Assembly (NCBI RefSeq): GCF_018263925.1
Contig: NZ_JAEVHF010000023.1
Coordinates: 1-64,000 of the forward strand
Length of the DNA: 64,000 bases
Direction: 5' to 3'
Source of the DNA: Kistimonas asteriae
GTDB taxonomy: Bacteria; Pseudomonadota; Gammaproteobacteria; Pseudomonadales; Endozoicomonadaceae
The notes under the pieces are model-generated. The model was not told the DNA's origin, ran no database searches, and saw only the letters and a list, made by a program, of their open reading frames with translations. Within the stretch, counting starts at the first letter, position 1, and the number at the start of each line of letters is the position of its first letter. A program made the translations under genes and the position numbers. Positions 35,039-44,124 of this stretch are shown piece by piece.

Positions 35039-36025
35039 GGCTTGATAGGTCGCCAGTACCAGTAGCGGCATCACAACCAGCAAACCGAGTCCCAATGGCA
35101 ACATGCCAATGATTGAGAGCAGAATCGCGAGTACGCCGAAGAGAATCAGTGGCAAAATGTTTTTTATGCAAGCCATGAGGCTCAACTTCAGCGCTTCAGG
35201 TATGGGAAGGTGATTGACCGCAATCAGCATTGGCGCAAAATAGAATGCCATTCCCGCTAAGATCATTACGGCTACAGTGATACCAATACCCATCATATAG
35301 TTATCACCTGCCATAGCGAAGGCGGCAAAACCGACAGCTGCCACAATAATGCCGTAGAGGATGTTCAGGATGCCTACAGCCATCATGTTGGGCTTGAGAT
35401 CTTCTTTGACCGCTGCAAAAGAGAGTTCTTCGTCATGAGAAACCCGATAAGCGGCCAGCATTAGGAAAGCGTACATGATGCCAGAGAAGATGGAGGATAT
35501 GAGGCTTCCAATAACCGGGATGATCTGAAGTATGATGGAAACAATGCCCCACAGAAAGGTGCATCCTACCCAGAACATCGGTGCATTCTTGAACAGACTG
35601 AAGCCATCGGAGAGCCAGGAAAAAGCAGACGTGATTGAACTGCTCTCAATGCTTAGCGTGCCAGTGGTAGGGTTTTCTCCGCCCTGGGCATCGTCCTCAT
35701 AGAAAACGACAGATGACTCGCTGCTGTTTTCGGTGTTGGCGCTGGAGGAGGCACCTCCTGCAGCAGCACTGACGACCTTCTGTAAGGGTTGCCCCTCTTC
35801 GTCGATTATCATCGACTCCATGCCAATACCATGGAGTTTCTGGCGATACTGCTCTGCTTCCGGAAGACTGAGACCTTTGCGAATCAGCACAGGAGATGCC
35901 GCTGAAAAGATATTTTTCAGGACTTTTTTGTCTGTCAGGTTGAATAGCTCACTGAAGTCCTTCTGGACCGCTTTTGCCTTGAAACCGGGGCGAAGCTTAC
36001 CGGTGACGCAAACAGAGAACTCCAT
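35012..36025 (-). CDS. BPSS1780-family membrane protein
   Basis: The 337-residue product has a small soluble N-terminal domain (FSVCVTGKLRPGFKAKAVQ, KGLSLPEAEQYRQKLHGIG), a Ser/Glu-rich linker and then about six membrane helices beginning WLSDGFSLFKNAPMFWVGC. The helix arrangement (GWxLFxxAPxxW...PxxGSLxS) is typical of BPSS1780-like proteins of unknown function. Single gene. Confidence 0.72.
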   Translation of the reverse strand: MEFSVCVTGKLRPGFKAKAVQKDFSELFNLTDKKVLKNIFSAASPVLIRKGLSLPEAEQYRQKLHGIGMESMIIDEEGQPLQKVVSAAAGGASSSANTENSSESSVVFYEDDAQGGENPTTGTLSIESSSITSAFSWLSDGFSLFKNAPMFWVGCTFLWGIVSIILQIIPVIGSLISSIFSGIMYAFLMLAAYRVSHDEELSFAAVKEDLKPNMMAVGILNILYGIIVAAVGFAAFAMAGDNYMMGIGITVAVMILAGMAFYFAPMLIAVNHLPIPEALKLSLMACIKNILPLILFGVLAILLSIIGMLPLGLGLLVVMPLLVLATYQAYSEIFVSQ

Positions 36026-36343
36026 GTGCTTACCCCATATACTGCTTTATGGACTGCGATGGCAACAGACAAACGATTAGGATTTGTTATGGTTATCTGT
36101 CGTTCCATTTCCTGATGGTTCCCTATTAATTTTAGAAATTATCGTATAGGGAAACGCTGCGAATCATGACATTTTTAAAGTAAAAATAACAGCCGTTATG
36201 TCAGCGTGTTTTATGGGGATTGTAAAGCCCTGTCAGGGGTGAAGACCGACAAAAAGTGCCAGATATTTGGCATCAGTCACATTATTGGGATGCAACGAAG
36301 ATGGGGGAGTCCCCCATCATTTTCAGTGCCGTTGCGAAGACGC
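36026..36343. other. Intergenic region
   Basis: No gene is supported. It contains the terminator hairpin of the cystine-type operon (36300-36318) and, near 36040-36180, AT-rich sequence that should hold the promoter of the leftward membrane-protein gene. Confidence 0.5.
36300..36318 (-). terminator. Terminator of amino-acid ABC operon
   Basis: GATGGGGG / CCCCCATC stem with a 3-base loop, followed on the minus strand by TTCGTT; 26 bases past the ATPase stop. Confidence 0.6.
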
Positions 36344-37084
36344 TCAGTGCAGTACCTGATTCAGGAATTGTCGTGTACGGGCGTCATTCGGGTTATCCAG
36401 CACCTGTGATGGGGGGCCGGACTCTATGATTCGGCCTTCGTCAATGAATATCACCCTGTCCGCCACTTCACGGGCAAACGGTATCTCGTGGGTGACAATG
36501 ATCATGCTCTGATTATCTGCCGCCAGACGCTTCATCAGGTGCAGGATTTCTCCAACCCGTTCGGGATCCAGTGCAGAGGTGGGTTCGTCAAACAGCAGCA
36601 GCTCCGGCTCGAGCGCCATGGCCCGGCCAATGCCGATACGTTGCTGTTGGCCACCGGAGAGTGAGGATGGCCAGGCATTCTGGAAATCTTCCATGCCGAC
36701 CTGTTTCAGGATTGTCAGTCCTTTTTCCCGTGCAGCTGCCGGTGAAAGCCTTTTGACCACTAGCAGGGCTTCGGTGATGTTTTCCAGCGCTGTCTTGTTG
36801 CGAAACAGGGCGTAGTTTTGAAACACAAACGCTGTCTTGCGACGAAGTGCCAGAGTAGCGGATTTTGTGGCTTTGGCAGCATTGAATGTAACGTCATCCA
36901 GTGTGATAACACCCGAATCCGGTATTTCCAGCAGGTTAAGGCAACGCAAAAAAGTTGATTTTCCACTGCCTGACGGGCCCAGTATAACGACGATCTCACC
37001 CTGTTCCACCTGCAGATTAATCCCTGCCAGAATTGTTTTTTCCGCAAAGGATTTACGCAGGTCGCTGACTTCCAGTAATGCCAT
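36344..37084 (-). CDS. tcyN: Polar amino-acid (cystine-type) ABC transporter ATPase
   Basis: The 246-residue ATPase has Walker A GPSGSGKST, signature LSGGQQQRIGIGRAM and Walker B LLFDEPTSALDPE, with the amino-acid-importer pattern FLRCLNLLE. It drives uptake by the permease whose stop codon overlaps its ATG (TGATG). An apparent earlier start is only a TTG. The gene symbol follows the binding protein's resemblance to cystine systems and is tentative. Confidence 0.85.
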   Translation of the reverse strand: MALLEVSDLRKSFAEKTILAGINLQVEQGEIVVILGPSGSGKSTFLRCLNLLEIPDSGVITLDDVTFNAAKATKSATLALRRKTAFVFQNYALFRNKTALENITEALLVVKRLSPAAAREKGLTILKQVGMEDFQNAWPSSLSGGQQQRIGIGRAMALEPELLLFDEPTSALDPERVGEILHLMKRLAADNQSMIIVTHEIPFAREVADRVIFIDEGRIIESGPPSQVLDNPNDARTRQFLNQVLH

Positions 37085-37752
37085 CAATACGCCTCATTCA
37101 TCCGTTGTTCTGCCATTTTCTGGAGTGCGGTAAACAGCAGCACCAGCAGCCAGTACACCAGGGCGAGCACCAGGTAGCTCTCAAAGAAACGGAAACTGGA
37201 TGCCGCTTCCATCTGGGCTTTTGCCATGATCTCCGCCACGCCGAGAGTGAACGCGAGAGAGGTGCTTTTCAGCAGATCAATAAAGCTGTTCATTAGACCT
37301 GGAATGGCAATGCGGGCTGCCTGGGGTAACACAATACGGCGCATGCCCTGTAAAGGTGTCATGCCCGTGCTGAGCGCTGCTTCCAGCTGACTCTTGTCAA
37401 CACTGAGAATCGCCGCTCGAATGGTTTCTGCCATGTAGGCGGAAAAGTGCAGGCTTAAGCCAATCACTGCGGCCTGGAAGGCTGTCATGCTTTTCAGGGC
37501 CGGGAACAGTTGGGGCAGACCGTAGTACAGCAGAAACAGCTGTACCAGCAGTGGCGTACCCCGGAAGAAGGAAATAAACAGTTCGCTGAGTGCGGTCAGC
37601 CCCTTGGGGCGGAACGTCAGCACCAGTGCCAGCACCACGGCAATCGTGAGCGCTATGATCAGTGAGCTGGATGCCATCCAGAGGGTGACATCCAGGTATT
37701 TCAGAAGGATCGGGGCAAGACCCAGGGCGTAATCAAAATCAAAGCTGCTCAT
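37084..37752 (-). CDS. tcyL: Polar amino-acid (cystine-type) ABC permease
   Basis: The 222-residue inner-membrane protein has about five helices and the HisM/GlnP family segments FFRGTPLLVQLFLLYYGLP and the EAA-like loop QLEAALSTGMTPLQGMRRIVLPQA. It forms the channel of the importer. It overlaps the ATPase gene by one base and lies 24 bases after the binding-protein gene. Confidence 0.87.
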   Translation of the reverse strand: MSSFDFDYALGLAPILLKYLDVTLWMASSSLIIALTIAVVLALVLTFRPKGLTALSELFISFFRGTPLLVQLFLLYYGLPQLFPALKSMTAFQAAVIGLSLHFSAYMAETIRAAILSVDKSQLEAALSTGMTPLQGMRRIVLPQAARIAIPGLMNSFIDLLKSTSLAFTLGVAEIMAKAQMEAASSFRFFESYLVLALVYWLLVLLFTALQKMAEQRMNEAY

Positions 37753-37776
37753 AGTACTGGCGCTGGTTTCCTCGTG

Positions 37777-38607
37777 TTATGAACGGGTGGTGATATCGCT
37801 ACCGAACCACTTGATGGAAATATCAGCCAGGGTGCCGTCGGCCCGCATGCTGGCAATCGTTTTATCCACCTTGCTGCGAAGGGTATCAGCTTCCGGTGTT
37901 TTCAAAAACGGCATGGCATTTTCGATGGTTTCGAATGGCGTACCCGCAAGTTTCAGTGGCAGACCTGATTTCTTGATCAGCTCAGCTGCAGATAGACGAT
38001 CCATGACGAAGGCATCAATTCTACCCAGTGCGACTTCCTGTTCAATACCAGTGTCGTAAGTGATGATATCGATTGCCTGTTCGTCACCGAACAGGTTCAC
38101 CGCCTGTTGACGGATCAGGGTTTCATAGTTGGAACCCAGGTTGACGGCGACTTTTTTGCCCTTAAGATCTTCGAGACCGGCGATGGTATTGTCATCGCTG
38201 TTGATAGTCAGCTGAGCGCCATCAATGACGTAGGGCTGGGTGAATCCGTACTGTTCCCGTCGTGCATCGGTGACGGTGATCTGGTTGGAAATCGTATCGA
38301 CTTTTCCCGTTTCAAGCATGCCGAACAGGCCGGAGAAGGGGGCAGTGATAAATTCTACCGGTTGACCCAGGCGCGTGCCGATTTCATTCCAGACATCCAC
38401 TTCGAAGCCTTGGAGCTGATCCTGGGAAACAAAGGTAAACGGGTAATAACCACCGGACATTCCCACACGGATAGGTGCACTGGCGTTCTCACTGGTCTTG
38501 GATGTCGCTGCAGCAGAGCTGTTGGTCTCCTGTGGGTTGCAGCCTGCCAGCGCCAGGGAAAAAAGGGCTGCAAAACCGGCTGCAAAGAAGCGGTTACGCT
38601 TGTTCAC
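37777..38607 (-). CDS. tcyJ: Amino-acid-binding lipoprotein, cystine type
   Basis: The 276-residue lipoprotein has lipobox LAGC (signal MNKRNRFFAAGFAALFSLA). The type II binding fold shows GGYYPFTF, GFEVDVWNEIG, APFSGLFGMLETGKVDTISN and GKKVAVNLGSNYE. The GLFG-LxxGKxDxIxN and LGSN pieces resemble cystine-binding TcyJ/TcyK. It begins with GTG, with GGAG about 9 nt upstream. It heads the three-gene importer operon. Ligand: probably cystine, not proven. Confidence 0.78.
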   Translation of the reverse strand: MNKRNRFFAAGFAALFSLALAGCNPQETNSSAAATSKTSENASAPIRVGMSGGYYPFTFVSQDQLQGFEVDVWNEIGTRLGQPVEFITAPFSGLFGMLETGKVDTISNQITVTDARREQYGFTQPYVIDGAQLTINSDDNTIAGLEDLKGKKVAVNLGSNYETLIRQQAVNLFGDEQAIDIITYDTGIEQEVALGRIDAFVMDRLSAAELIKKSGLPLKLAGTPFETIENAMPFLKTPEADTLRSKVDKTIASMRADGTLADISIKWFGSDITTRS

Positions 38608-38861
38608 TGTTTGTCACTCCAGTCTGTAAGAGAGGTTGTCGTCGCTTGGAGACGTTCTTATGGGGTGCGACTCGAAAACAGGATGTCGCTTGAAGGGCAG
38701 TTGTTGACCGTGGTCGTTGCTGCAGAAATCCGTTGTGTGTTGTTTTTCTTGAAGGGCAATACCATTTACCCACAATTCCGACCTTACCGGAATCTATTGA
38801 TAAGTAAAAATATTAATAAATTAAAAACTAATTACTTTTTGTTATATATGAGGAAGAAGGT

Positions 38862-38882
38862 CTGGGTGCATCAAGCACCCAG
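38862..38882 (-). terminator. Terminator of the liv operon
   Basis: CTGGGTGC / GCACCCAG stem with a 5-base loop spans the livF stop codon. On the minus strand it is followed by pyrimidine-rich ACCTTCTTCC. Confidence 0.6.
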
Positions 38883-39572
38883 GTAAGCTCGCTGAACATC
38901 GTCGTTAATGAGCAGGTTGTGGCCTGAGTCTTCCATCACGATCCGGCCATTTTCCAGCACATAGCCCCGGTCCGCCAGTCGCAGGGCCTGGTTGGCATTC
39001 TGTTCCACCAGGAAGATGGTCATGCCCTCATCGCGTAGTTTTTCAATGATTTCAAAAATCTGCTGGATAACGATGGGGGCAAGTCCCAGGGACGGCTCAT
39101 CCAGGAACAGCAGCCGGGGTTTGCTCATCAGAGCACGTCCAATGGCCAGCATCTGCTGTTCACCACCGGACATGGTGCCACCCCGCTGGTGATAGCGTTC
39201 CTTCAAGCGTGGAAAGAGTTCCAATACATGCTCGAGTATGGCATCGAAGTCGTCTTTCTCAGTAAAAAAACCGCCCATGTGCAGGTTTTCTTCAACCGTT
39301 AGCCGGGAAAATATACGACGACCTTCAGGCACAACGGCAATGTCACTGCGCATGATCTCGGCGGTGGTACAGTCCGTAATATCCTCGTCTTCAAAGAATA
39401 TACGTCCCTGGTTGGCCTTGGGGTCACCGCAGATGGTCATCAGCAGGGTGGTCTTGCCAGCGCCATTGGCACCGATCAGGGTGACGATTTCTCCCCGGTT
39501 AACCTGGATGGATACATTGTCCAGCGCCTGGATCTTGCCATAGCAGGTGGTGACATTCTCAACGCGCAGCAT
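38871..39572 (-). CDS. livF: Branched-chain amino-acid ABC ATPase LivF
   Basis: The 233-residue ATPase has Walker A GANGAGKTT, signature MSGGEQQMLAIGRALM and LLFLDEPSLGLAP, with the LivF start LRVENVTTCYGKIQALDNVS. It is the second ATPase of the high-affinity Leu/Ile/Val importer. Its ATG overlaps the livG stop. Confidence 0.95.
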   Translation of the reverse strand: MLRVENVTTCYGKIQALDNVSIQVNRGEIVTLIGANGAGKTTLLMTICGDPKANQGRIFFEDEDITDCTTAEIMRSDIAVVPEGRRIFSRLTVEENLHMGGFFTEKDDFDAILEHVLELFPRLKERYHQRGGTMSGGEQQMLAIGRALMSKPRLLFLDEPSLGLAPIVIQQIFEIIEKLRDEGMTIFLVEQNANQALRLADRGYVLENGRIVMEDSGHNLLINDDVQRAYLGA

Positions 39573-40342
39573 CAGGCTTCTCCCAGGTAAGCTTTAATGA
39601 CATCAGGGTGGTTGCGCACTTCGTCCGGTGTGCCACTGGCCAGTGGGGCGCCTTGATTGATGACGTATATCCGGTCGGAAATACCCATGACCAGTTTCAT
39701 GTCGTGTTCGATCAGCATGACAGATACTTTGTGCTGATCCCGCAGTTCCATGATGAGGTGATCCAGCTCCTCCGTTTCCCTGGGGTTCAGACCGGCTGCC
39801 GGTTCATCCAGCATCAGCAGGCTGGGGTTGGTCACCATGCAGCGGGCAATTTCCAGACGACGCTGCTGGCCATACGCGAGGTTGCCGGCATTGCGATTGG
39901 CCAGATCCAACAGGTTTACGCGTTCAAGCCACCAGGCGGCCTTTTCCATCGCGTCCTGTTCTGCACGACGATAGCCGGGTGTTTTGAACAGGCCTGCCAG
40001 CAGGCTGGTATTCAGATGCCGGTGTTGGGCAACCATCAGGTTTTCAATCGCGGTCATATTGCGGAACAGGCGAACATGCTGAAATGTCCGCACGATGCCT
40101 TTACGGGAAATCTTGAACCCCGGCAGTTGGTGAATGGCTTCGCCATTAAAGTGAATCGTACCGGCTGTTGGTTTGTAAAAGCCGGTCAGACAATTAAAAA
40201 CCGTCGTTTTTCCCGCGCCGTTTGGGCCGATGATCGAGACAATTTCTCCCTGACTGACGGACAGGGAGACACGGTCAACGGCCCGCAGACCACCAAATTG
40301 CATGGTCAGGTCTGAGGCTTTCAGCAGGGTGTGTTGTGCCAT
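39572..40342 (-). CDS. livG: Branched-chain amino-acid ABC ATPase LivG
   Basis: The 256-residue ATPase has MQFGGLRAVDRVSL, Walker A GPNGAGKTT, the LivG-type FNCLTGFYKPTAG, RTFQHVRLFRNMTAIENL and LMLDEPAAGLNP. It pairs with LivF. It starts 12 bases after livM. Confidence 0.95.
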   Translation of the reverse strand: MAQHTLLKASDLTMQFGGLRAVDRVSLSVSQGEIVSIIGPNGAGKTTVFNCLTGFYKPTAGTIHFNGEAIHQLPGFKISRKGIVRTFQHVRLFRNMTAIENLMVAQHRHLNTSLLAGLFKTPGYRRAEQDAMEKAAWWLERVNLLDLANRNAGNLAYGQQRRLEIARCMVTNPSLLMLDEPAAGLNPRETEELDHLIMELRDQHKVSVMLIEHDMKLVMGISDRIYVINQGAPLASGTPDEVRNHPDVIKAYLGEA

Positions 40343-40354
40343 GACTCATACTCC

Positions 40355-41677
40355 TCAGACTGCGTCGGCATGACCGGTCGTTGCCGGTGCACTATCCGTT
40401 GATGATGTTTTTTTGCGCTTGAGTGCGGTATGGGGCCGTTTCATAGGCAACAACCCCTGGGGGCGCCAGGCCATCATCAGAATCATCAGCAGACCAAACA
40501 TCAACATGCGGTATTCATTAAATTCCCGGGCCAGTTCCGGCAGGATGGTCATCACAATGGCGGCCAGGATAATGCCGATCTGGGAGCCCATGCCGCCCAG
40601 TACCACGATGGCAAGGATGATGGCGGACTCAATGAAGGTAAACGACTCAGGACTTATGAATCCCTGGCGGGCCGCAAAGAAAGTGCCAGCAAACCCTGCA
40701 AAGGCAGCGCCAATGGTAAAGGCTGAGAGCTTGACCGCTGTTTTGTTCAGGCCGAGGGACTGACAGGCAATATCATCTTCACGCAATGCTTCCCACGCAC
40801 GACCGATAGGCATGCGCAGAAGTCGGTTGATGACCCATACCGTGATCAATACCAGCAGTAATGCCAGCAGGTAAAGGAAGATGACTTTGTAACCACTGCT
40901 GTAGTCGATACCAAAGAATTCATGGAAGGGAACATTACCTTCTTCCTTGGCGCGGCGGCTGAACTCAAGACCAAACAGAGTAGGTTTCGGGATCTGACTG
41001 ATGCCGTTCGGGCCGCCGGTGATTGTCGTCCAGTTGTTCAGAAGTATCCGGATGATTTCACCAAAGCCCAGTGTCACGATGGCGAGGTAATCCCCCCGTA
41101 ACCGCAGGACCGGGAAGCCGAGTACAAAACCGAACAGCGCAGCCATGGCGCCGCCGATCAGCAGACAGCTCCAGAAGTCCAGGCCAAAGTACTGGTTCAG
41201 CAGTGCATAGCTATAGGCGCCAACGGCGTAAAAGCCGACATAGCCAAGGTCCAGCAGACCGGCAAGGCCGACGACAATGTTCAGTCCCAGTCCCAGCATG
41301 ACGTAAATCAGTGTCAGGGTCGCCAGGTCCACACTGCCCCGGGAGGCAAAGAAGGGCCATATCATCAGTCCGGCCACCAGGAAGCACAGCAATGTGCGTT
41401 TCAGGTTGGTGTGGCCACTGAGATCGGGCTTCAAACGACTAACGTCTGGCAGTTGTGAGCGAGCGCCCTGCCAAAGTCCCGCAATGGGACTACGAAACAG
41501 TTGGAACAGAAACACAAAGATGGCGCCTGCAAGAATCGTATGGATTACCGTGTCCGGTGCACCGATGACTCTGAGTACCGTACCATCCTGCTCTAACCGA
41601 AGGCCGACCATGAAGCCTGTGAGCAGCAACAGAACGCCAGAAGCGATCAAGGCATTGAAAAAACTGGTTCGGTTCAT
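40355..41677 (-). CDS. livM: Branched-chain amino-acid ABC permease LivM
   Basis: The 440-residue inner-membrane permease has an N-terminal extension as in other LivM proteins, then LNIVVGLAGLLDLGYVGFYAVG, GDYLAIVTLGFGEI and the EAA-type loop GRAWEALREDDIACQSLGLN. The Ser/Thr/Lys-rich tail is soluble. It overlaps livH by four bases. Confidence 0.94.
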   Translation of the reverse strand: MNRTSFFNALIASGVLLLLTGFMVGLRLEQDGTVLRVIGAPDTVIHTILAGAIFVFLFQLFRSPIAGLWQGARSQLPDVSRLKPDLSGHTNLKRTLLCFLVAGLMIWPFFASRGSVDLATLTLIYVMLGLGLNIVVGLAGLLDLGYVGFYAVGAYSYALLNQYFGLDFWSCLLIGGAMAALFGFVLGFPVLRLRGDYLAIVTLGFGEIIRILLNNWTTITGGPNGISQIPKPTLFGLEFSRRAKEEGNVPFHEFFGIDYSSGYKVIFLYLLALLLVLITVWVINRLLRMPIGRAWEALREDDIACQSLGLNKTAVKLSAFTIGAAFAGFAGTFFAARQGFISPESFTFIESAIILAIVVLGGMGSQIGIILAAIVMTILPELAREFNEYRMLMFGLLMILMMAWRPQGLLPMKRPHTALKRKKTSSTDSAPATTGHADAV

Positions 41678-42600
41678 ACCTTTTCTACCTCCGGCTTGCC
41701 GAGAATCCCGGTGGGACGGAATAACAGGATTAATATCAGCAGGCTGAATGCGACAACATCCTTGTACTCAGATGAAAAATATCCGGCGGTATAGGCTTCG
41801 GCCAGCCCCAGGATAAGCCCGCCCAGCATGGCGCCGGGGATACTGCCAATGCCTCCCAGTACGGCAGCCGTAAAGGCTTTGAGTCCAGCAAGAAAGCCAA
41901 TGTAAGGATTGATGACGCCGTAGTAGAGGCCAAGGAGGACACCGGCAACGGCCGCAAGGGCGGCACCGATAGTAAACGTCAGTGCGATAATGGTGTTGGT
42001 GTTGATGCCCAGCAGGTTAGCCATGCCCAGGTCTTCGGCGCAGGCGCGGCAGGCACGGCCCAGTCGGGAGCGTGAGATGAAAAAGGTCAGGGCCGCCATG
42101 GAGAGCAAGGTGACCAGGAATATTACCAGCTGCATCCAGGACAGGGTGGCATGAAAGCCGTCTTCCGGTCCGATGATCCAGCCACCGGTGATCAGGCTGG
42201 GCATGGCAATGTCCCTTGATCCCTGCGCCAGCCGGACGTAGTTCTGCAGAAAAATGGACATACCAATGGCGGAAATCAAAGGAATCAGACGATTAGTGCC
42301 GCGCAGTGGCCGGTAAGCGACACGCTCAATGGAAAACCCGTAAATACTGGTGATAACGATACTGATGAAAAAGGCGGCGACCAGCAACAACGTGATGCTG
42401 TCGATACCCAACATGGTGAGAATGGCCAGAACGATAAATGCCACGTAACTGCCTATCATATAGACTTCACCGTGGGCGAAATTGATCATTCCGATAATGC
42501 CGTAAACCATCGTGTAGCCGATGGCAATGAGTGCGTAGGCGCTGCCGAGCGTCAGGCCGTTCAGCGTCTGCTGCAGGAAATAGTAGGCTGCTTCAGGCAT
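41674..42600 (-). CDS. livH: Branched-chain amino-acid ABC permease LivH
   Basis: The 308-residue permease has typical LivH blocks: LTLGSAYALIAIGYTMVYGI, INFAHGEVYMIGSYVA, GRACRACAEDLGMANLLGIN (cytoplasmic coupling loop) and AFTAAVLGGIGSIPGAMLGG. It forms the translocation path with LivM. Confidence 0.95.
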   Translation of the reverse strand: MPEAAYYFLQQTLNGLTLGSAYALIAIGYTMVYGIIGMINFAHGEVYMIGSYVAFIVLAILTMLGIDSITLLLVAAFFISIVITSIYGFSIERVAYRPLRGTNRLIPLISAIGMSIFLQNYVRLAQGSRDIAMPSLITGGWIIGPEDGFHATLSWMQLVIFLVTLLSMAALTFFISRSRLGRACRACAEDLGMANLLGINTNTIIALTFTIGAALAAVAGVLLGLYYGVINPYIGFLAGLKAFTAAVLGGIGSIPGAMLGGLILGLAEAYTAGYFSSEYKDVVAFSLLILILLFRPTGILGKPEVEKV

Positions 42601-42676
42601 AAGTACTGCTTATTCTTGTGGATAGCGGGTTGAAGCATCCGGAACGCCTGTTGTGCATGCCGGATGCTGCGCCTGG

Positions 42677-42702
42677 GGGCTTCATCGCAAGGGAAGAAGC
42701 CC
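42677..42702 (-). other. Intercistronic hairpin between livJ and livH
   Basis: GGGCTTC / GAAGCCC stem in the gap after the binding-protein gene. As in other importer operons it may favour higher binding-protein mRNA levels (inference). Confidence 0.5.
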
Positions 42703-42724
42703 GCTCAAGGTTTTTGAGAGTCCG

Positions 42725-43846
42725 TTATTCTGTGACTGCAGTCTTGGTACCGTCGGCATGCCAACTGTAGACGACGAAGTTGAAGTCCTGCAGGTCACCT
42801 TTGTCATCGAAGCTGAGGGTGCCGGTAGGTGTGTTGAAGCTGTTGTCGCGCAGGGCCTTGGCAACGGCTTCCGGCGCTTCACTCTCCGCCAGTTTCATAC
42901 CATCTACCATAACCTGTACTGCTGCGTAGGCCGGGAATACGAAGGGACCGCTGGGGTCTTCATTTTTGGCGCTGATAAAATCGACCAGAGCCTTGTTTTT
43001 AGGATCCTGGTCAAAGCTCTTGGGCAGCGTTACGAGCAGACCTTCAGAGGCTTCACCGGCAATGCCAGAGATGTCCTTGTTACCGACACCTTCAGGGCCC
43101 ATGAATTGCGCCTTGAGACCTTTTTCAGCACCCTGACGCAGGATCAGTCCCAGCTCCGGGTGATAACCGCCGTAGTAGACGAAATCAACATCCTCTTTCT
43201 TGAGCTTGGCGACCAGGGCGGAGAAGTCCTTGTCACCGGGCGTGACACCTTCAAACATGACAACGTTGATGCCGGCGGCTTTCAGATTGTCGCGAACAGA
43301 GGTCGCCAGGCCTTCACCGTACTGTTGCTTGTCATGGATAACTGCAACGCGCTCAGGCTTAATGCTATCGGTGATGTATCGCGCAGCCGTCGGACCCTGC
43401 ATGCTGTCCAGGCCGATGGTGCGGAAGATCATCTGGTAGCCGCGTGTGGTAATGTCCGGGCTGGTGGAAGCCGCGGTAATCATCAGGATGCCTTCGTCTT
43501 CATAGATATCAGACGCTGGCTGGGTAGAAGATGAGCAAAGGTGTCCTACGACAAAGCGGATATCGTCGTTCACAATCTTGTTGGCAACAGCAACGGCCTG
43601 TTTTGGATCACAGGCGTCATCATAAACAACACTTTCCAGCATTTTGCCGTTGATGCCACCGGCAAGGTTGATCTGCTCAATCGCTGCCTTGGCACCAGTG
43701 AACTGCATGTCGCCATATTGAGCGACAGGGCCGGTGACAGGGCCGGCGAGGGCAATTTTCAGGGTGTCTTCAGCCTGCGCTGCAGAACAGGTCAGGGCGA
43801 TTGCCGCCGTCAGGCCAGCGAGTTTTCGGGTTATGCTCTGTTTCAT
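42725..43846 (-). CDS. livJ: Branched-chain amino-acid-binding protein LivJ/LivK
   Basis: The 373-residue periplasmic protein has a signal peptide (ITRKLAGLTAAIALTCSAAQA), a type I binding fold with KIALAGPVTGPVAQYGDMQF, the disulfide-forming DDACDPKQAV and GHLCSS cysteines, and ITAASTSPDIT. It is the first gene of the five-gene liv operon and binds Leu, Ile and Val outside the inner membrane. Confidence 0.93.
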   Translation of the reverse strand: MKQSITRKLAGLTAAIALTCSAAQAEDTLKIALAGPVTGPVAQYGDMQFTGAKAAIEQINLAGGINGKMLESVVYDDACDPKQAVAVANKIVNDDIRFVVGHLCSSSTQPASDIYEDEGILMITAASTSPDITTRGYQMIFRTIGLDSMQGPTAARYITDSIKPERVAVIHDKQQYGEGLATSVRDNLKAAGINVVMFEGVTPGDKDFSALVAKLKKEDVDFVYYGGYHPELGLILRQGAEKGLKAQFMGPEGVGNKDISGIAGEASEGLLVTLPKSFDQDPKNKALVDFISAKNEDPSGPFVFPAYAAVQVMVDGMKLAESEAPEAVAKALRDNSFNTPTGTLSFDDKGDLQDFNFVVYSWHADGTKTAVTE

Positions 43847-44062
43847 TGTTATGCCCGTTATTGTTGTACTTTATCGTTCGTCTTGTTGTGTTGTGCACGA
43901 TCCCGGTGCGTCGGTGTTCTGTATACCGTAAAATTGGCTGAAATGACAGTATTTGTACGTAATCCGAGTTGGGGCTGCGATCATTATTGTACCGCTGTCC
44001 TGAAGGAAAGTTAGCTCTGGCTAGGTAAGCTGTTATATTGGAGCCTGATTGCTAAACGAGTA

Positions 44063-44103
44063 GGCATTTTTATCACTTATCCCGTATTTTTGATAAAAAT
44101 GCC
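44063..44103 (-). terminator. Hairpin downstream of Cys-rich membrane protein gene
   Basis: A perfect 13-bp stem (GGCATTTTTATCA / TGATAAAAATGCC) with a 15-base loop lies just past the stop codon at 44125. Confidence 0.6.
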
Positions 44104-44124
44104 TTGAAAAACAGTTTGTTGCTA

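Noticed and set aside
38107..38886. A 259-codon plus-strand frame
   Set aside because: It is antisense to the cystine-type binding protein gene and only extends past its promoter; no domain is visible.
42653..43534. A 293-codon plus-strand frame
   Set aside because: It is the antisense shadow of livJ.
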